NCBI RefSeq assembly: GCF_032814565.1
Contig: NZ_CP136521.1
Coordinates: 1,088,501 to 1,152,500, forward strand
Reading direction: 5' to 3'
Source of the DNA: Hwangdonia lutea
GTDB taxonomy: Bacteria; Bacteroidota; Bacteroidia; Flavobacteriales; Flavobacteriaceae
Length of the DNA stretch: 64,000 bases
Positions 9,548-17,312 of this stretch are shown one piece after another. Numbering within the stretch: the stretch's first letter is position 1; every line of letters starts with the position of its first letter. The translations under genes and the position numbers were made by a program. Below the pieces are notes generated by a model, which saw only the letters and a list, made by a program, of their open reading frames with translations, made no database searches and had not been told where the DNA came from.

Positions 9548-9568
9548 AAAACTAAAATTTTTTATTAC

Positions 9569-10342
9569 TCACTCCAAGGTTTGTTCTCCACCACCATTTA
9601 CAAATAGCGTTTGCCCACTCACCCATTCTGAAATTGGAGATGCAAAATACAACATGGCTCCTGCAATATCATCTGCTGTTCCCAATCGTTTAATTGGAGT
9701 GTGCTTTAACATGGTTTTTTCAATATCTGGAGTTAAAACACTTTCTAAGGCTGCAGTTCTGGTTGCTCCGGGACCAACGGCGTTGATACGGACTTCGGGC
9801 CCGAAATCGTGAGCCAAATTTGCAACCGTATGATTTACCGCTGCTTTAGAACCGCCATAACCACTCATATTTGGACTTCTGTTAACACTAGACATTGAGG
9901 TTGTAAAAACAATAGAACCATAACCGGCTTTTTTCATGTGCGGCACTACCAATTGACACAATCGCCAACCGCTAAATACATTGAGCTCATAATCGCGTTT
10001 TATATCCTCTACGGAGATTTTAAAAGGATTTTCCCGACCGCCACCTCCGCCACCAGCATTGTTTATTAGTATGTGGATACCTCCCAATTTCGCTACCGTT
10101 GTATCAACCAAATTAACCATATCTTCATCTTTTAAAACGTTGCAGGAAACCGCAATGGCCTTAACGCCCAAAGCTTCAATTTCTTTGGCCGTTTTTTTGG
10201 CTTCTTCCAAATTGAAATCTCCAATTGAAATATTAGCGCCATGTTTTGCTAATAGTAAAGCTGTTGCTTTACCTATGCCATTTGCGCCACCGGTTACAAT
10301 GGCTGTTTTTCCTTTTAGGTTGAATAAATCTGAAGTGATCAT
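9569..10342 (-). CDS. Short-chain dehydrogenase, 7-alpha-hydroxysteroid dehydrogenase-like (HdhA-like)
   Basis: A 257-residue classical SDR. The cofactor loop is TGGANGIGKAT (residues about 17-27), the NNAG motif reads ILINNAGGGGGG, and the catalytic triad is Ser, Tyr and Lys in TTSMSSVN and SGYGGSKAA. The Gly-rich NNAG stretch, the LTPDIEKTMLKHTPIKRLG segment and the ending VNGGGEQTLE closely follow E. coli HdhA, which oxidises the 7-alpha-hydroxyl of bile acids. In a free-living marine organism the real substrate is probably a different secondary alcohol. It is the last gene of the minus-strand run, followed by a terminator. A 185-bp repeat separates it from the preceding SDR. Confidence 0.85.
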   Translation of the reverse strand: MITSDLFNLKGKTAIVTGGANGIGKATALLLAKHGANISIGDFNLEEAKKTAKEIEALGVKAIAVSCNVLKDEDMVNLVDTTVAKLGGIHILINNAGGGGGGRENPFKISVEDIKRDYELNVFSGWRLCQLVVPHMKKAGYGSIVFTTSMSSVNRSPNMSGYGGSKAAVNHTVANLAHDFGPEVRINAVGPGATRTAALESVLTPDIEKTMLKHTPIKRLGTADDIAGAMLYFASPISEWVSGQTLFVNGGGEQTLE

Positions 10343-10365
10343 GGTTATTTTGCTTTTTACTATCT

Positions 10366-10550
10366 TAACCCGTTGTGCATTTTGAATGGAAAAAATATCT
10401 ATATGTCAATTCGAGTGATTTTGAAGCACGAAAAATTGTATCAAGAATCAATTTCAAGTTAAAATTCTTGTTCTCGATACAAATTTTACTCATTCCAATC
10501 GTAATATTTACTCGAACTGACAGAGTTTTTTCAAAATGCACAACGGGTTA
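10366..10550. repeat. Long inverted-repeat element, copy 1 (MITE/REP-like)
   Basis: A 185-bp element bounded by a perfect 21-base inverted repeat, TAACCCGTTGTGCATTTTGA plus A at 10366-10386 and its complement at 10530-10550. Inside, a second nested inverted repeat pairs TCAATTCGAGTGA with a TTTACTCGAACTGA-type arm and AATTGTATC with GATACAAAT, so the whole element can fold as a long imperfect hairpin. Copy 2 at 16006-16189 has about a dozen mismatches over 177 aligned bases. No transposase is present. The right end supplies the TAA stop codon (10548-10550, minus strand) of the SDR gene at 10548-11294. From memory, similar palindromic spacers are common in flavobacterial genomes; this was not checked. 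Confidence 0.88.
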
Positions 10551-11294
10551 TCTCAATTTTATATCGCCACCATCTGCCATCAATGTTTGACCCGTCATAT
10601 ACTGACTATCATCACTTAACAAAAAGGCTACAATTGGTGCAACATCTTTTTGCGGATCTCCAAAACGCCCCATTGGATTTTTACTTATAATTTCTTCATA
10701 TTGCTCGGGAAAATTTTCTTTCCAATATTTAACACCATCGGTAAAAGCTAACGGACAAACAATGTTTACGCGAATACCATCCTCCGCCCATTCATTGGCC
10801 ACCACACGAGACAAGCCTCGAATAGCTTCTTTGGCGGCAGCATAACTGCCTTGGTTTTTCTGACCCAATAATCCTGCGCCGGAACCAAAGTTGACAATAG
10901 ATCCACCAGATTTTTTAAGCTCTGGATAGGCCGCTTTCATAAAGTTTAAAGTGCCTTTTAAACCTGTGTTCATCGACAAATCCCAATCTGCTTCGGTAAG
11001 TTCCATCAATGGTTTTTGTCGAGATGCGTGTGCATTATTAACTACACTTGTTAATTTTCCGAATTTAGAAATGGCCATTGCAACCACTTCTTTTGCAACC
11101 GATTCTTTCGAGATATCACCTTTTAAAAATACAATTTGCTCTGGGTTTGATGCTACTTTTTCTTTACCAGCATCTTCATTTAAATCTACTGCTACTACAG
11201 AAGCTCCTCTTTCGGTTAATTCAGTAGTCATTGCGCCTCCAATTCCTGCTGCGCCCCCTGTTACGATGATTACTTTATCTTTTAAATTTTTCAT
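10548..11294 (-). CDS. Short-chain dehydrogenase/reductase
   Basis: A 248-residue classical SDR: cofactor motif TGGAAGIGGAM near residues 12-22, Asp in VAVDLNED suggesting NAD(H) preference, VVNNAHASR in place of the usual NNAG, Ser in NFGSGAGLLG, and the Tyr/Lys pair in YAAAKEAIRG. The ending MTGQTLMADGGDIKLR is standard. NNAH instead of NNAG is a small departure seen in some family members. The TAA stop is provided by the terminal inverted repeat of the element at 10366-10550. It follows the amidohydrolase gene by 18 bases, so it is cotranscribed. The substrate is unknown. Confidence 0.88.
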   Translation of the reverse strand: MKNLKDKVIIVTGGAAGIGGAMTTELTERGASVVAVDLNEDAGKEKVASNPEQIVFLKGDISKESVAKEVVAMAISKFGKLTSVVNNAHASRQKPLMELTEADWDLSMNTGLKGTLNFMKAAYPELKKSGGSIVNFGSGAGLLGQKNQGSYAAAKEAIRGLSRVVANEWAEDGIRVNIVCPLAFTDGVKYWKENFPEQYEEIISKNPMGRFGDPQKDVAPIVAFLLSDDSQYMTGQTLMADGGDIKLR

Positions 11295-11312
11295 GACATT
11301 TGTATTTCATTA

Positions 11313-13025
11313 TTATTTATAAACACTCACACCTTCTTTAATGGTTTCGAGTATTTGAATCTCTTTAATTTCCATAGCCTTTACTTTTAACGGGTTTTTA
11401 TCCAAAATCACGAAATCGGCTAATTTCCCTTCGGTTAAAGTGCCTTTTAAATTTTCATCAAAAAGCTCGTAAGCAGCATTTGTTGTGATGGCTTTTAACG
11501 CTTGGTAAGGTGTTACTCTCTCATTTTCACCAATGACTGTATCAGATCTTGATACGCGATTTACAGCTGTCCAAACCGTAAAAATAGGATCGATTGGTGT
11601 TACTGTGGCATCGGAATGGTTGGTTGGTTTTAAACCTAATCGGGTAGCACTTAGCATGGGACTTAAAAACTCCGCTCTTTCTTTTCCTAAATTTTCGACG
11701 TGAACGTCTCCCCAAAAATACGCGTGATTGGTGAAAAATGAGGGTTCCATATTGTACTTTACAAAGGTTTCTAGTTGATCGGGTCGAGCAAATTGTGCGT
11801 GGATAATAATGGTTCTTCGGTCTTTATCTAATGGTTCATTTAAAGTTTTACACGCATTTTCATGTGCTTTAATAATCATATCAACCGTGGCATCGCCATT
11901 GCAGTGCACAAATAGTTGATTATCTTTCTCGTAAGCCATTACAAATAGTTCATTTATAGCATCTTGCGTTAAACTCGGCAAGCCTCTACAATCGTGCGTA
12001 CAACCCGGAACTTCAGTTAAAAAGGGCTTTGTAAAAAAAGCTGTTTTACCTTGTGGCGAACCATCGGCAACTATTTTTGTGCCTTGCACTTTAAATCCGT
12101 TTTTGTAGGTTTTAAACTGAAGTGTGGAATCCTTCAAATTTGCATCCAATTCCGCATAACCGGCTAAAGAAATCAAGTCGATTTTAAATTTTCCTGCATC
12201 GGCTTGCGACTGAAAGAAACGAATGGTGTTTCTGTCCGTCATGCCATCATGTGCTGTAGTAATTCCGTGGGACGCGTAATATTCTTGTGTGGTATCGAAA
12301 AACTCTTCTTGCTTTGATGCTAATTTTTCCAACATCAGTCTTACAAAAGGATACATGGCCGTTTCTTGCACCAAACCCGTTGGCTCATTAGTGTTTGAAA
12401 AACGATCTATGTTTCCACCTTCAGGACTTTTAGTGTTTGCTGAAACTTGTAATTTTTCAAGCCCCAAAGAATTTGCAACCCCCATGTGACCGCTTGTATG
12501 CTGTAAGTACACCGGATTATTTGGTAACACTTTATCGATATCCTTTTTTGTTGGATGACGATTTTCTGCCAATTGACCATCATCGTAACCCCAACCATAA
12601 ATCCATTCGCCATCAGGAATACTTTTGACTTCCTTGTAATGCTTTAATTTTTCTAGAATATCATCAATATTGGTAATCGTTCCAACAGGTTCTGAATTTA
12701 AATCTACTTGCCCCATAGTGTTGGAAACCATTCCAAAATGACTGTGCGGATCTATAAAACCAGGCAACAATGTTTTTCCTTTAAGGTCGATTTTTATGGC
12801 ATCGAAATAGTTTGTTTCTGCATTGTCTTTGCTTCCAACGAAAACAATTTTACCATTTTTTTCTACAATGGCTTCAGCGTATTCTGGTTTTTCAGAATCC
12901 ATTGTTAAAATGTCTCCATTGAAAAAAAGTTGTGCAGGCTCATTTCCTAAAACCTCGGTTTTCTTAATATCCTTACACCCGATTACCAGTGCTGAAACTA
13001 GTAAAACTAAAACAATTTTTTTCAT
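11313..13025 (-). CDS. Lipoprotein amidohydrolase, YtcJ/amidohydrolase-3 family
   Basis: A 570-residue metal-dependent hydrolase of the amidohydrolase-3 (YtcJ-like) group. Residues 1-17 are a lipoprotein signal, with VLLVSALVIGCKD giving a lipidated Cys17, so it is anchored outside the cytoplasmic membrane. The metal-binding HxH is in FIDPHSHFGM, further conserved His residues are in QLFVHCNGDAT and IIIHAQFARPDQ, and NHSDATVTPIDP carries the C-terminal Asp. The end, LTEGKLADFVILDKNPLK, is the usual return of the small beta domain. Family members hydrolyse formamides, amides or lactones; the substrate is unknown. It overlaps the upstream GNAT gene by four bases. Confidence 0.87.
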   Translation of the reverse strand: MKKIVLVLLVSALVIGCKDIKKTEVLGNEPAQLFFNGDILTMDSEKPEYAEAIVEKNGKIVFVGSKDNAETNYFDAIKIDLKGKTLLPGFIDPHSHFGMVSNTMGQVDLNSEPVGTITNIDDILEKLKHYKEVKSIPDGEWIYGWGYDDGQLAENRHPTKKDIDKVLPNNPVYLQHTSGHMGVANSLGLEKLQVSANTKSPEGGNIDRFSNTNEPTGLVQETAMYPFVRLMLEKLASKQEEFFDTTQEYYASHGITTAHDGMTDRNTIRFFQSQADAGKFKIDLISLAGYAELDANLKDSTLQFKTYKNGFKVQGTKIVADGSPQGKTAFFTKPFLTEVPGCTHDCRGLPSLTQDAINELFVMAYEKDNQLFVHCNGDATVDMIIKAHENACKTLNEPLDKDRRTIIIHAQFARPDQLETFVKYNMEPSFFTNHAYFWGDVHVENLGKERAEFLSPMLSATRLGLKPTNHSDATVTPIDPIFTVWTAVNRVSRSDTVIGENERVTPYQALKAITTNAAYELFDENLKGTLTEGKLADFVILDKNPLKVKAMEIKEIQILETIKEGVSVYK

Positions 13026-13474
13026 GTTTGATTCGTTTTTAAAATCATAACAATTCGGTCTTCATTATCTAAAAAATAATTGTCTAAAATTTCATCGCCT
13101 TCAAATCCCAAATCCTTATAAATTTTTATGGCAGAAGGGTTATCGGGATATACCGTTAAAGCGATTTCTTTTGTGTTTTCAGCTTTTAAAACTTCAACTA
13201 AACGAGCTGTTAATTGTTTACCCAATCCTTTGCCTCTTGCATTCTTATCTACTCCTAATGATAAAATCCACCCTTGTTTTTTGTTTGTATTGATACCTCC
13301 CAAAGCATAACCAAGTATTTTGTCATCCTCTTTGGCGACTATAAAATAATCACCGGAAATATCGAATAATTGCCGTATTACAAAAGCGGGATAACTATCG
13401 GTATTAAAAATTTGTTGTTCGATAGCAACAATGCTATTGAGGTCTTCTAATTTTGCTTTGCTAAATGTTACCAT
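13022..13474 (-). CDS. GNAT-family N-acetyltransferase
   Basis: A 150-residue RimI-like acetyltransferase. Acetyl-CoA binding is shown by LGVDKNARGKGLGKQLT (residues about 73-89), the R-x-x-G-x-G/A motif. The beta4/beta5 splay follows in IALTVYPDNPSAIKIYKDLG, with NPSAIKIY as the usual CoA-pantetheine segment. It lies between HdeD (seven bases away) and the amidohydrolase (four-base overlap), so it belongs to the same transcript. Possible targets are protein N-termini or small amines; the sequence does not decide. Confidence 0.87.
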   Translation of the reverse strand: MVTFSKAKLEDLNSIVAIEQQIFNTDSYPAFVIRQLFDISGDYFIVAKEDDKILGYALGGINTNKKQGWILSLGVDKNARGKGLGKQLTARLVEVLKAENTKEIALTVYPDNPSAIKIYKDLGFEGDEILDNYFLDNEDRIVMILKTNQT

Positions 13475-13481
13475 AGTTTTT

Positions 13482-14120
13482 TTAATTATCCCATTCTCTT
13501 CGAATTTCTATCATTAAATCGTCGTAGCGTTTAACTAATTCTGCCGATATTCTTTTAGATGATTTGTGCAATATTCTTAATTGTAATGAAAAAAAGATAT
13601 TAAAAAGCCCTGCAAATAAAAAGCTTAAAGCTACTAATATGACAATACTCATACCTGCGAAAACCGGATTCCAAATAAGAATGAAAGATATAATTGCGCC
13701 AATTACACCCAAGATCAATAGTCGACCCCAATTTTTACTGCCGTATTTTCTAACGTCCATAGCAAAACCAATGGTTGAAATGGACCGAAAGAGAATAACA
13801 AAGCCAATATAAAACGCCAGGGTTGTTAATGATAAGGTAGGTTTTAACAATAATAATACACCTACCATTAATGTGATGATGCCAAATGCCAGCGACCACC
13901 CCCAATTGTCTAAGCTATCTTTGTTTGCCAGGGCAAAAACACCTTCGAAAAGCCCACTTAACAAAAATGAAAGAGCAAATAATAACGATAGTGCTCTCAG
14001 TGAACCTTCAGGCGAAGCAAACACCACCATACTTACGGCAATAAAAAATAAGCCCACAAGCAAAGGAATATACCAGTGCTTAATGGTGCTTTTTATTGTT
14101 TTTAAAAATGATGTTTCCAT
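13482..14120 (-). CDS. HdeD/DUF308-family membrane protein
   Basis: A 212-residue protein with six or seven hydrophobic segments between residues 15 and 185, and a charged cytoplasmic tail (KRISAELVKRYDDLMIEIRR). The pattern of paired short helices with Gly and Phe (LFALSFLLSGLFEGVFAL, LILGVIGAIISFILIW, LSFLFAGLFNIFFSLQLR) is that of HdeD, an acid-resistance-associated membrane protein of enterobacteria whose mechanism is unclear. It lies 51 bases after the Usp gene and seven before GNAT, fitting a general stress operon. Confidence 0.82.
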   Translation of the reverse strand: METSFLKTIKSTIKHWYIPLLVGLFFIAVSMVVFASPEGSLRALSLLFALSFLLSGLFEGVFALANKDSLDNWGWSLAFGIITLMVGVLLLLKPTLSLTTLAFYIGFVILFRSISTIGFAMDVRKYGSKNWGRLLILGVIGAIISFILIWNPVFAGMSIVILVALSFLFAGLFNIFFSLQLRILHKSSKRISAELVKRYDDLMIEIRREWDN

Positions 14121-14171
14121 AATTAAAAGTTTTAATGATTTATGTTTTCAGTTGAAAAGAAAGACGGATAA

Positions 14172-14990
14172 CTAAAGTTTAAAAGTTATAACCGGACGCC
14201 TTGAATGGTTTGCAAGATCTTCAGAAACACTTCCTTTTATTAGGTGATTCAATCCTCTTCTTGCATTGGTAATTGCAGCAATGGCATCGGCGTTGGTATC
14301 GTCGGCATATTGAATAATACCATCTTCAATGGTGTAACCAGCAATAAATTCTACTTTTTGCGGACCGCCTGCTTCGGCAAATGCTTTTGCTCTTTTATTA
14401 AACACTTTAGTACTTACAAACCCTGTATTTGGCCTATTAACAAACACGAGATCCACATGGCTTCCTAGTTTCGAAAAGAAGTCTTCAGCTTTTTTATAGG
14501 CTTCTACACTTTCTGTACTCATATCCGTTGCCAATACCACATGGTCTAAGCTGAAATTTTTTGGTTCGGTTTTCACTACCAAAACCGGCACACTACTATT
14601 GCGCACCATTTTCTCCGCATTAGAACCAGCAAATATGCCATCTTGAAGCGTGAGCCCTTGAGACCCCATAATAATTAAATCGGCGTTTAATTCTTTGGAC
14701 ACCGCATCTACCTCTTTGTAAACCTTATGTTTTTTAATTACGGGCACAACTTTAACGTCTTTTAAGTAATCCTTGTCTAAAAAAGGCTCAAATCTCTTTT
14801 TGGCATGAGATAACATAAATAACATTTCATTATTGTTAGCTCTATTTGAAAGCGAAATTAAAGAGTCTGATAGTTCCAACATATGCAGTACATGCAGTGT
14901 TGCGTTATGTTTTTTTGCTAAAATGGCGCCCGTTTGTAGGGCAAATTCTGCTTGCTGTGAAAAATCAACGGGTATGATTATGTTTTTCAT
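14172..14990 (-). CDS. Universal stress protein, tandem UspA domains
   Basis: A 272-residue cytoplasmic protein made of two Usp domains (residues about 1-143 and 150-272). The first starts MKNIIIPVDFSQQAEFALQT and ends with the ATP-loop pattern IIMGSQGLTLQDGIFAGSNA followed by SSVPVLVVK. The second starts HVVLATDMSTESVEAYKKAE and ends LIKGSVSEDLANHSRRPVIT, where the nucleotide loop is less complete, as often in tandem Usp proteins. It sits in a stress run with HdeD, a hibernation factor and Dps. A paralogue with an added TPR domain lies at 34496-35632, again next to a Dps gene. Confidence 0.92.
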   Translation of the reverse strand: MKNIIIPVDFSQQAEFALQTGAILAKKHNATLHVLHMLELSDSLISLSNRANNNEMLFMLSHAKKRFEPFLDKDYLKDVKVVPVIKKHKVYKEVDAVSKELNADLIIMGSQGLTLQDGIFAGSNAEKMVRNSSVPVLVVKTEPKNFSLDHVVLATDMSTESVEAYKKAEDFFSKLGSHVDLVFVNRPNTGFVSTKVFNKRAKAFAEAGGPQKVEFIAGYTIEDGIIQYADDTNADAIAAITNARRGLNHLIKGSVSEDLANHSRRPVITFKL

Positions 14991-15061
14991 GGTTGTTTGT
15001 TTTTAATCGTGAATATTTTTTTTTAAAAGTAGCATAATTTTTTTACAGCTACGGCGCATGC

Positions 15062-15169
15062 CTGTTTACGCCATTTTTTTAAAAAGTAATGGATAAAAGC
15101 GGCATGCGTCAAAATATTTGTACTGGCTATAAAACGTGCTGTATCACAAGCCGGAAAGCTTATAACTTC
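15062..15169 (-). pseudogene. Relic of an SDR gene 3' end
   Basis: The minus strand from 15169 reads EVISFPACDTARFIASTNIL and then THAAFIHYFLKKW. Aligned with the C-terminus of the intact SDR at 17313-18125 (EVIRFLASDAARFINSTDIL, VDGGVIHNIKKMK), about 60 percent of residues match with no gap. No start or upstream SDR domain is present, and the fragment overlaps the last codons of the hibernation factor gene out of frame. This is best read as the remnant of a duplicated SDR gene whose body was deleted. An inverted repeat (GGCGCATGCC at 15053-15062, GGCATGCGTC at 15101-15110) covers its far end. Confidence 0.6.
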
Positions 15170-15465
15170 TCTAATTGCCTTTGTAATTTTTCTTCAACAC
15201 TTGTAAGTAGCGCGTGGAAGTTATCGCCATAATCTGAAGCAAAGGGATCGTTACCTGGAACGCCTAACCGAATACTTACTTGCTTTTGTTCCGTTGTTTT
15301 TTCTTTTTTATCTTCCAAATAAACATCGGCCCATTCTATTCTATCATAAAAACGGGTAAGACGTGAAATCGATTTACGTATGGTATCTTTTACTTCATCA
15401 CCAATAGTTATATCTACGGCCTGAACGTTAATTTTAATGCCTGTTAAATTTTCTGAATATTCCAT
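15160..15465 (-). CDS. hpf: Ribosome hibernation-promoting factor, short HPF/RaiA type
   Basis: A 101-residue protein of the HPF/YfiA fold, which binds in the decoding groove of the 30S subunit and stops translation under stress. The pattern is IKINVQAVDITIGDEVKDTI, ISRLTRFYDRIEWADVYLED, then SIRLGVPGNDPFASDYGDNF and a helical end EEKLQRQLEKL. It lacks the C-terminal dimerisation domain of long HPF, so it is the short form. It lies 31 bases after dps. Its stop overlaps a relic of an SDR gene, so the 3' boundary was shaped by a rearrangement. Confidence 0.87.
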   Translation of the reverse strand: MEYSENLTGIKINVQAVDITIGDEVKDTIRKSISRLTRFYDRIEWADVYLEDKKEKTTEQKQVSIRLGVPGNDPFASDYGDNFHALLTSVEEKLQRQLEKL

Positions 15466-15496
15466 AGTTTTTAGTTTTAAAGTTAATTATTGATTT

Positions 15497-15970
15497 TTAT
15501 TTAAGGTAAGCCGAGTACATCCACACCAACTTTTCTTGTTCTCTAATATAATCACTCATTAATGCATTGGTACCTTCATCATTGGCATCAGCTGATAAAT
15601 CAAGAATTTCGCGCTGAAGTGTGATAATGATTTTTAAAGATTCAAGGGTGTCTTTTACATCCTTTACGCCATCAGAAACCTCATTACTTTCTTTTATTTT
15701 TGCTTCTTTTTGATACACTGAAAATTGATGGTTAGGTGTATGTCCTAATGTTCTTATTCGCTCTGCGACTTCATCAATTTTTACGAATAGATTTTCATAA
15801 AGCTCTTGAAATTTATCGTGCAATTCAAAGAATTTATCACCTTTAATATTCCAATGATAGCCTCTTATATTTTGATAAAATATGGAATAATCTGCTAAAA
15901 GTTCGTTTAGTTTATCTGCTAGGACTTCTGATTTTTTCACATCCAGTCCGATTGAATTTAATTGTGTCAT
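15497..15970 (-). CDS. dps: Dps-family ferritin-like DNA-binding protein (paralogue 1)
   Basis: A 157-residue Dps-type miniferritin that oxidises and stores iron and protects DNA. The family signature FYQNIRGYHWNIKG contains His39. The second His is His51 in ELHDKFQELYE, and Asp66 and Glu70 are in KIDEVAERI. The position that holds Asp or Glu in typical Dps (E. coli Asp67, four after the second His) is Gln55 here, codon CAA, so the ferroxidase site may be weakened. The paralogue at 35720-36187 has Glu there. It lies 31 bases before hpf, after copy 2 of the long repeat. A Lys-rich DNA-binding tail is not obvious. Confidence 0.92.
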   Translation of the reverse strand: MTQLNSIGLDVKKSEVLADKLNELLADYSIFYQNIRGYHWNIKGDKFFELHDKFQELYENLFVKIDEVAERIRTLGHTPNHQFSVYQKEAKIKESNEVSDGVKDVKDTLESLKIIITLQREILDLSADANDEGTNALMSDYIREQEKLVWMYSAYLK

Positions 15971-15976
15971 TATTTT

Positions 15977-16005
15977 AATATTTTTAAATGTTAATTTATT
16001 TTTAT
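15977..16005 (-). repeat. Leader repeat shared by dps and bdhA
   Basis: The 29 bases before dps (starting AATATTTTTAAATGTTAATT on the plus strand) match the 28 bases before bdhA at 17261-17288 with one base inserted. Both sit just upstream of the ATG, and a weaker version precedes the SDR at 17313. It may be a shared translation leader copied by duplication. Confidence 0.6.
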
Positions 16006-16189
16006 TAACTCGTTGTGCATTTTGAATGGAAAAAATATCAATATATCAATTCGAGTGATTTTGAGGCACGAAAAATTGTATCGAGAATCAATTTCAATTT
16101 AAAATTCTTATTCTCGATACAAATTTTACTCATTCCAATCGTAAAATACACTCGAACTGACAGAATTTTGTCTAAATGCACAACGGGTT
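16006..16189. repeat. Long inverted-repeat element, copy 2
   Basis: A 184-bp copy of the element at 10366-10550 in the same orientation, with about a dozen substitutions. The terminal repeats have drifted (TAACTCGTTGTGCATTTTGA on the left; AAATGCACAACGGG on the right). The internal arms around TTCGAGTG/CACTCGAA and TTGTATCGAGAA/TTCTCGATACAA are kept, and here they pair better than in copy 1. Like copy 1 it sits in a gap between two minus-strand genes (bdhA and dps), ending four bases from the bdhA stop. Retention of the pairing despite substitutions suggests the folded form matters. Confidence 0.86.
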
Positions 16190-16193
16190 TTTA

Positions 16194-17255
16194 TTACTTA
16201 TTAATATCCACTAATATTTTTACTTCAGATGGATCTTTTATCAAGGCATCAAAACCTTTCTCTACAATCTCATCTAAAGATATAACATTTGTGATTAGTT
16301 TTTCTACCGGTAATCTTCCGCTATTGATTAAAGCCATAACTTCTGGAAAAATATTGCGATAACCAATAATACCTTTAATGGTTATTTCCCTAAGAGCCTG
16401 ATCGAGCGCATCGTGAGTAATATCTTTTGAAAAAAGCGCTACTAATACCGCCGTTCCTCCATTTCGAAGGCTAGCCACTCCCGTATCGAAAGACGCTTGA
16501 ACGCCTGCGGCATCTATAAACACATCAACACCGTTTCCTGTTAATGCCTTAATTTTTTCAGGAATGTCTTTATCTCTGGCATCAAAAGTTTGCGTTGCTC
16601 CAATTTCTTTTGCTTTGGCTAATCTGCTTTCAGAAATATCGGTAATAAATACTTGTGATGCACCACTTGCTATAGCGACCTGCAGTGTAAGCAACCCAAT
16701 TGGTCCAGCTCCCGTAACTAAAACGATATCTCCCATTTTCATTCCACTTTGCTGTATACCATAAGCTGCAACTGCTGCTGGCTCCACAATAGCACCTTGC
16801 TCAAAAGTCATGTTGTCTGGCATTTTGTGTGCCATATACTCTTCTACAACCACATATTTTGCAAAAGCGCCATTGGCTGTAAGCCCAACAAAACCAAGTG
16901 GTTCTGAAAGGTTATATTCTCCTTTGGGTACAAACGGACTTTCTGGATTTCTAAAAATAGGCTCTACAGTTACGCGATCGCCTTTTTTAACATGTGTAAC
17001 ATTTTTTCCTGTTTCAACTACAACACCTGAAAATTCGTGCCCTAGCGTAGTAACACCTTGATGCCCGTTTAATGGATATGGTTTATCTCCGGGAATGAGT
17101 TGTGGACCATGATTATATTCATGCAAATCTGAACCACAAATACCCGCAAATTTCACCTCAATTTTCACCTGATTATCATTAGGGGTTGGTATATTGGTTT
17201 CCTCTACTCTAATATCTTTCGCTGCATGCCAGCGAGCTGCCTTCATTGTTTCCAT
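16194..17255 (-). CDS. bdhA: 2,3-butanediol dehydrogenase-like zinc alcohol dehydrogenase
   Basis: A 353-residue medium-chain dehydrogenase. Catalytic zinc ligands are Cys40 in AGICGSDLHEY, His73-Glu74 in GHEFSG, and Glu in AIVEPAAVAAYG. The NAD loop is VTGAGPIGLL. The segment VTVEPIFRNPESPF lacks the four structural-zinc cysteines, and the end reads IIGYRNIFPEVMALI; both are features of the Bacillus BdhA (R,R)-butanediol dehydrogenase/acetoin reductase subgroup. It interconverts acetoin and 2,3-butanediol with NAD(H). It lies 57 bases after an SDR gene and carries the same leader sequence as dps. Other polyol substrates remain possible. Confidence 0.85.
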   Translation of the reverse strand: METMKAARWHAAKDIRVEETNIPTPNDNQVKIEVKFAGICGSDLHEYNHGPQLIPGDKPYPLNGHQGVTTLGHEFSGVVVETGKNVTHVKKGDRVTVEPIFRNPESPFVPKGEYNLSEPLGFVGLTANGAFAKYVVVEEYMAHKMPDNMTFEQGAIVEPAAVAAYGIQQSGMKMGDIVLVTGAGPIGLLTLQVAIASGASQVFITDISESRLAKAKEIGATQTFDARDKDIPEKIKALTGNGVDVFIDAAGVQASFDTGVASLRNGGTAVLVALFSKDITHDALDQALREITIKGIIGYRNIFPEVMALINSGRLPVEKLITNVISLDEIVEKGFDALIKDPSEVKILVDINK

Positions 17256-17260
17256 AATAT

Positions 17261-17288
17261 AATATTTTTAATGTTAATTTATTTTTAT
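17261..17288 (-). repeat. Leader repeat before bdhA
   Basis: Twenty-eight bases nearly identical to the leader of dps at 15977-16005 (one-base length difference). It lies 5-33 bases upstream of the bdhA start. Confidence 0.6.
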
Positions 17289-17312
17289 AATTTGACTCTA
17301 ATTCGAGTGCTT

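Noticed and set aside
10375-10590. A 71-codon frame inside the long repeat; the second copy gives a similar one at 16015-16362
   Set aside because: The similarity comes from the repeat itself; the frames run into neighbouring genes antisense and have no start context.
10366-16189. Composite transposon bounded by the two long repeats
   Set aside because: The copies are in direct orientation, no transposase lies between, and the intervening genes look like an integrated operon, not cargo.
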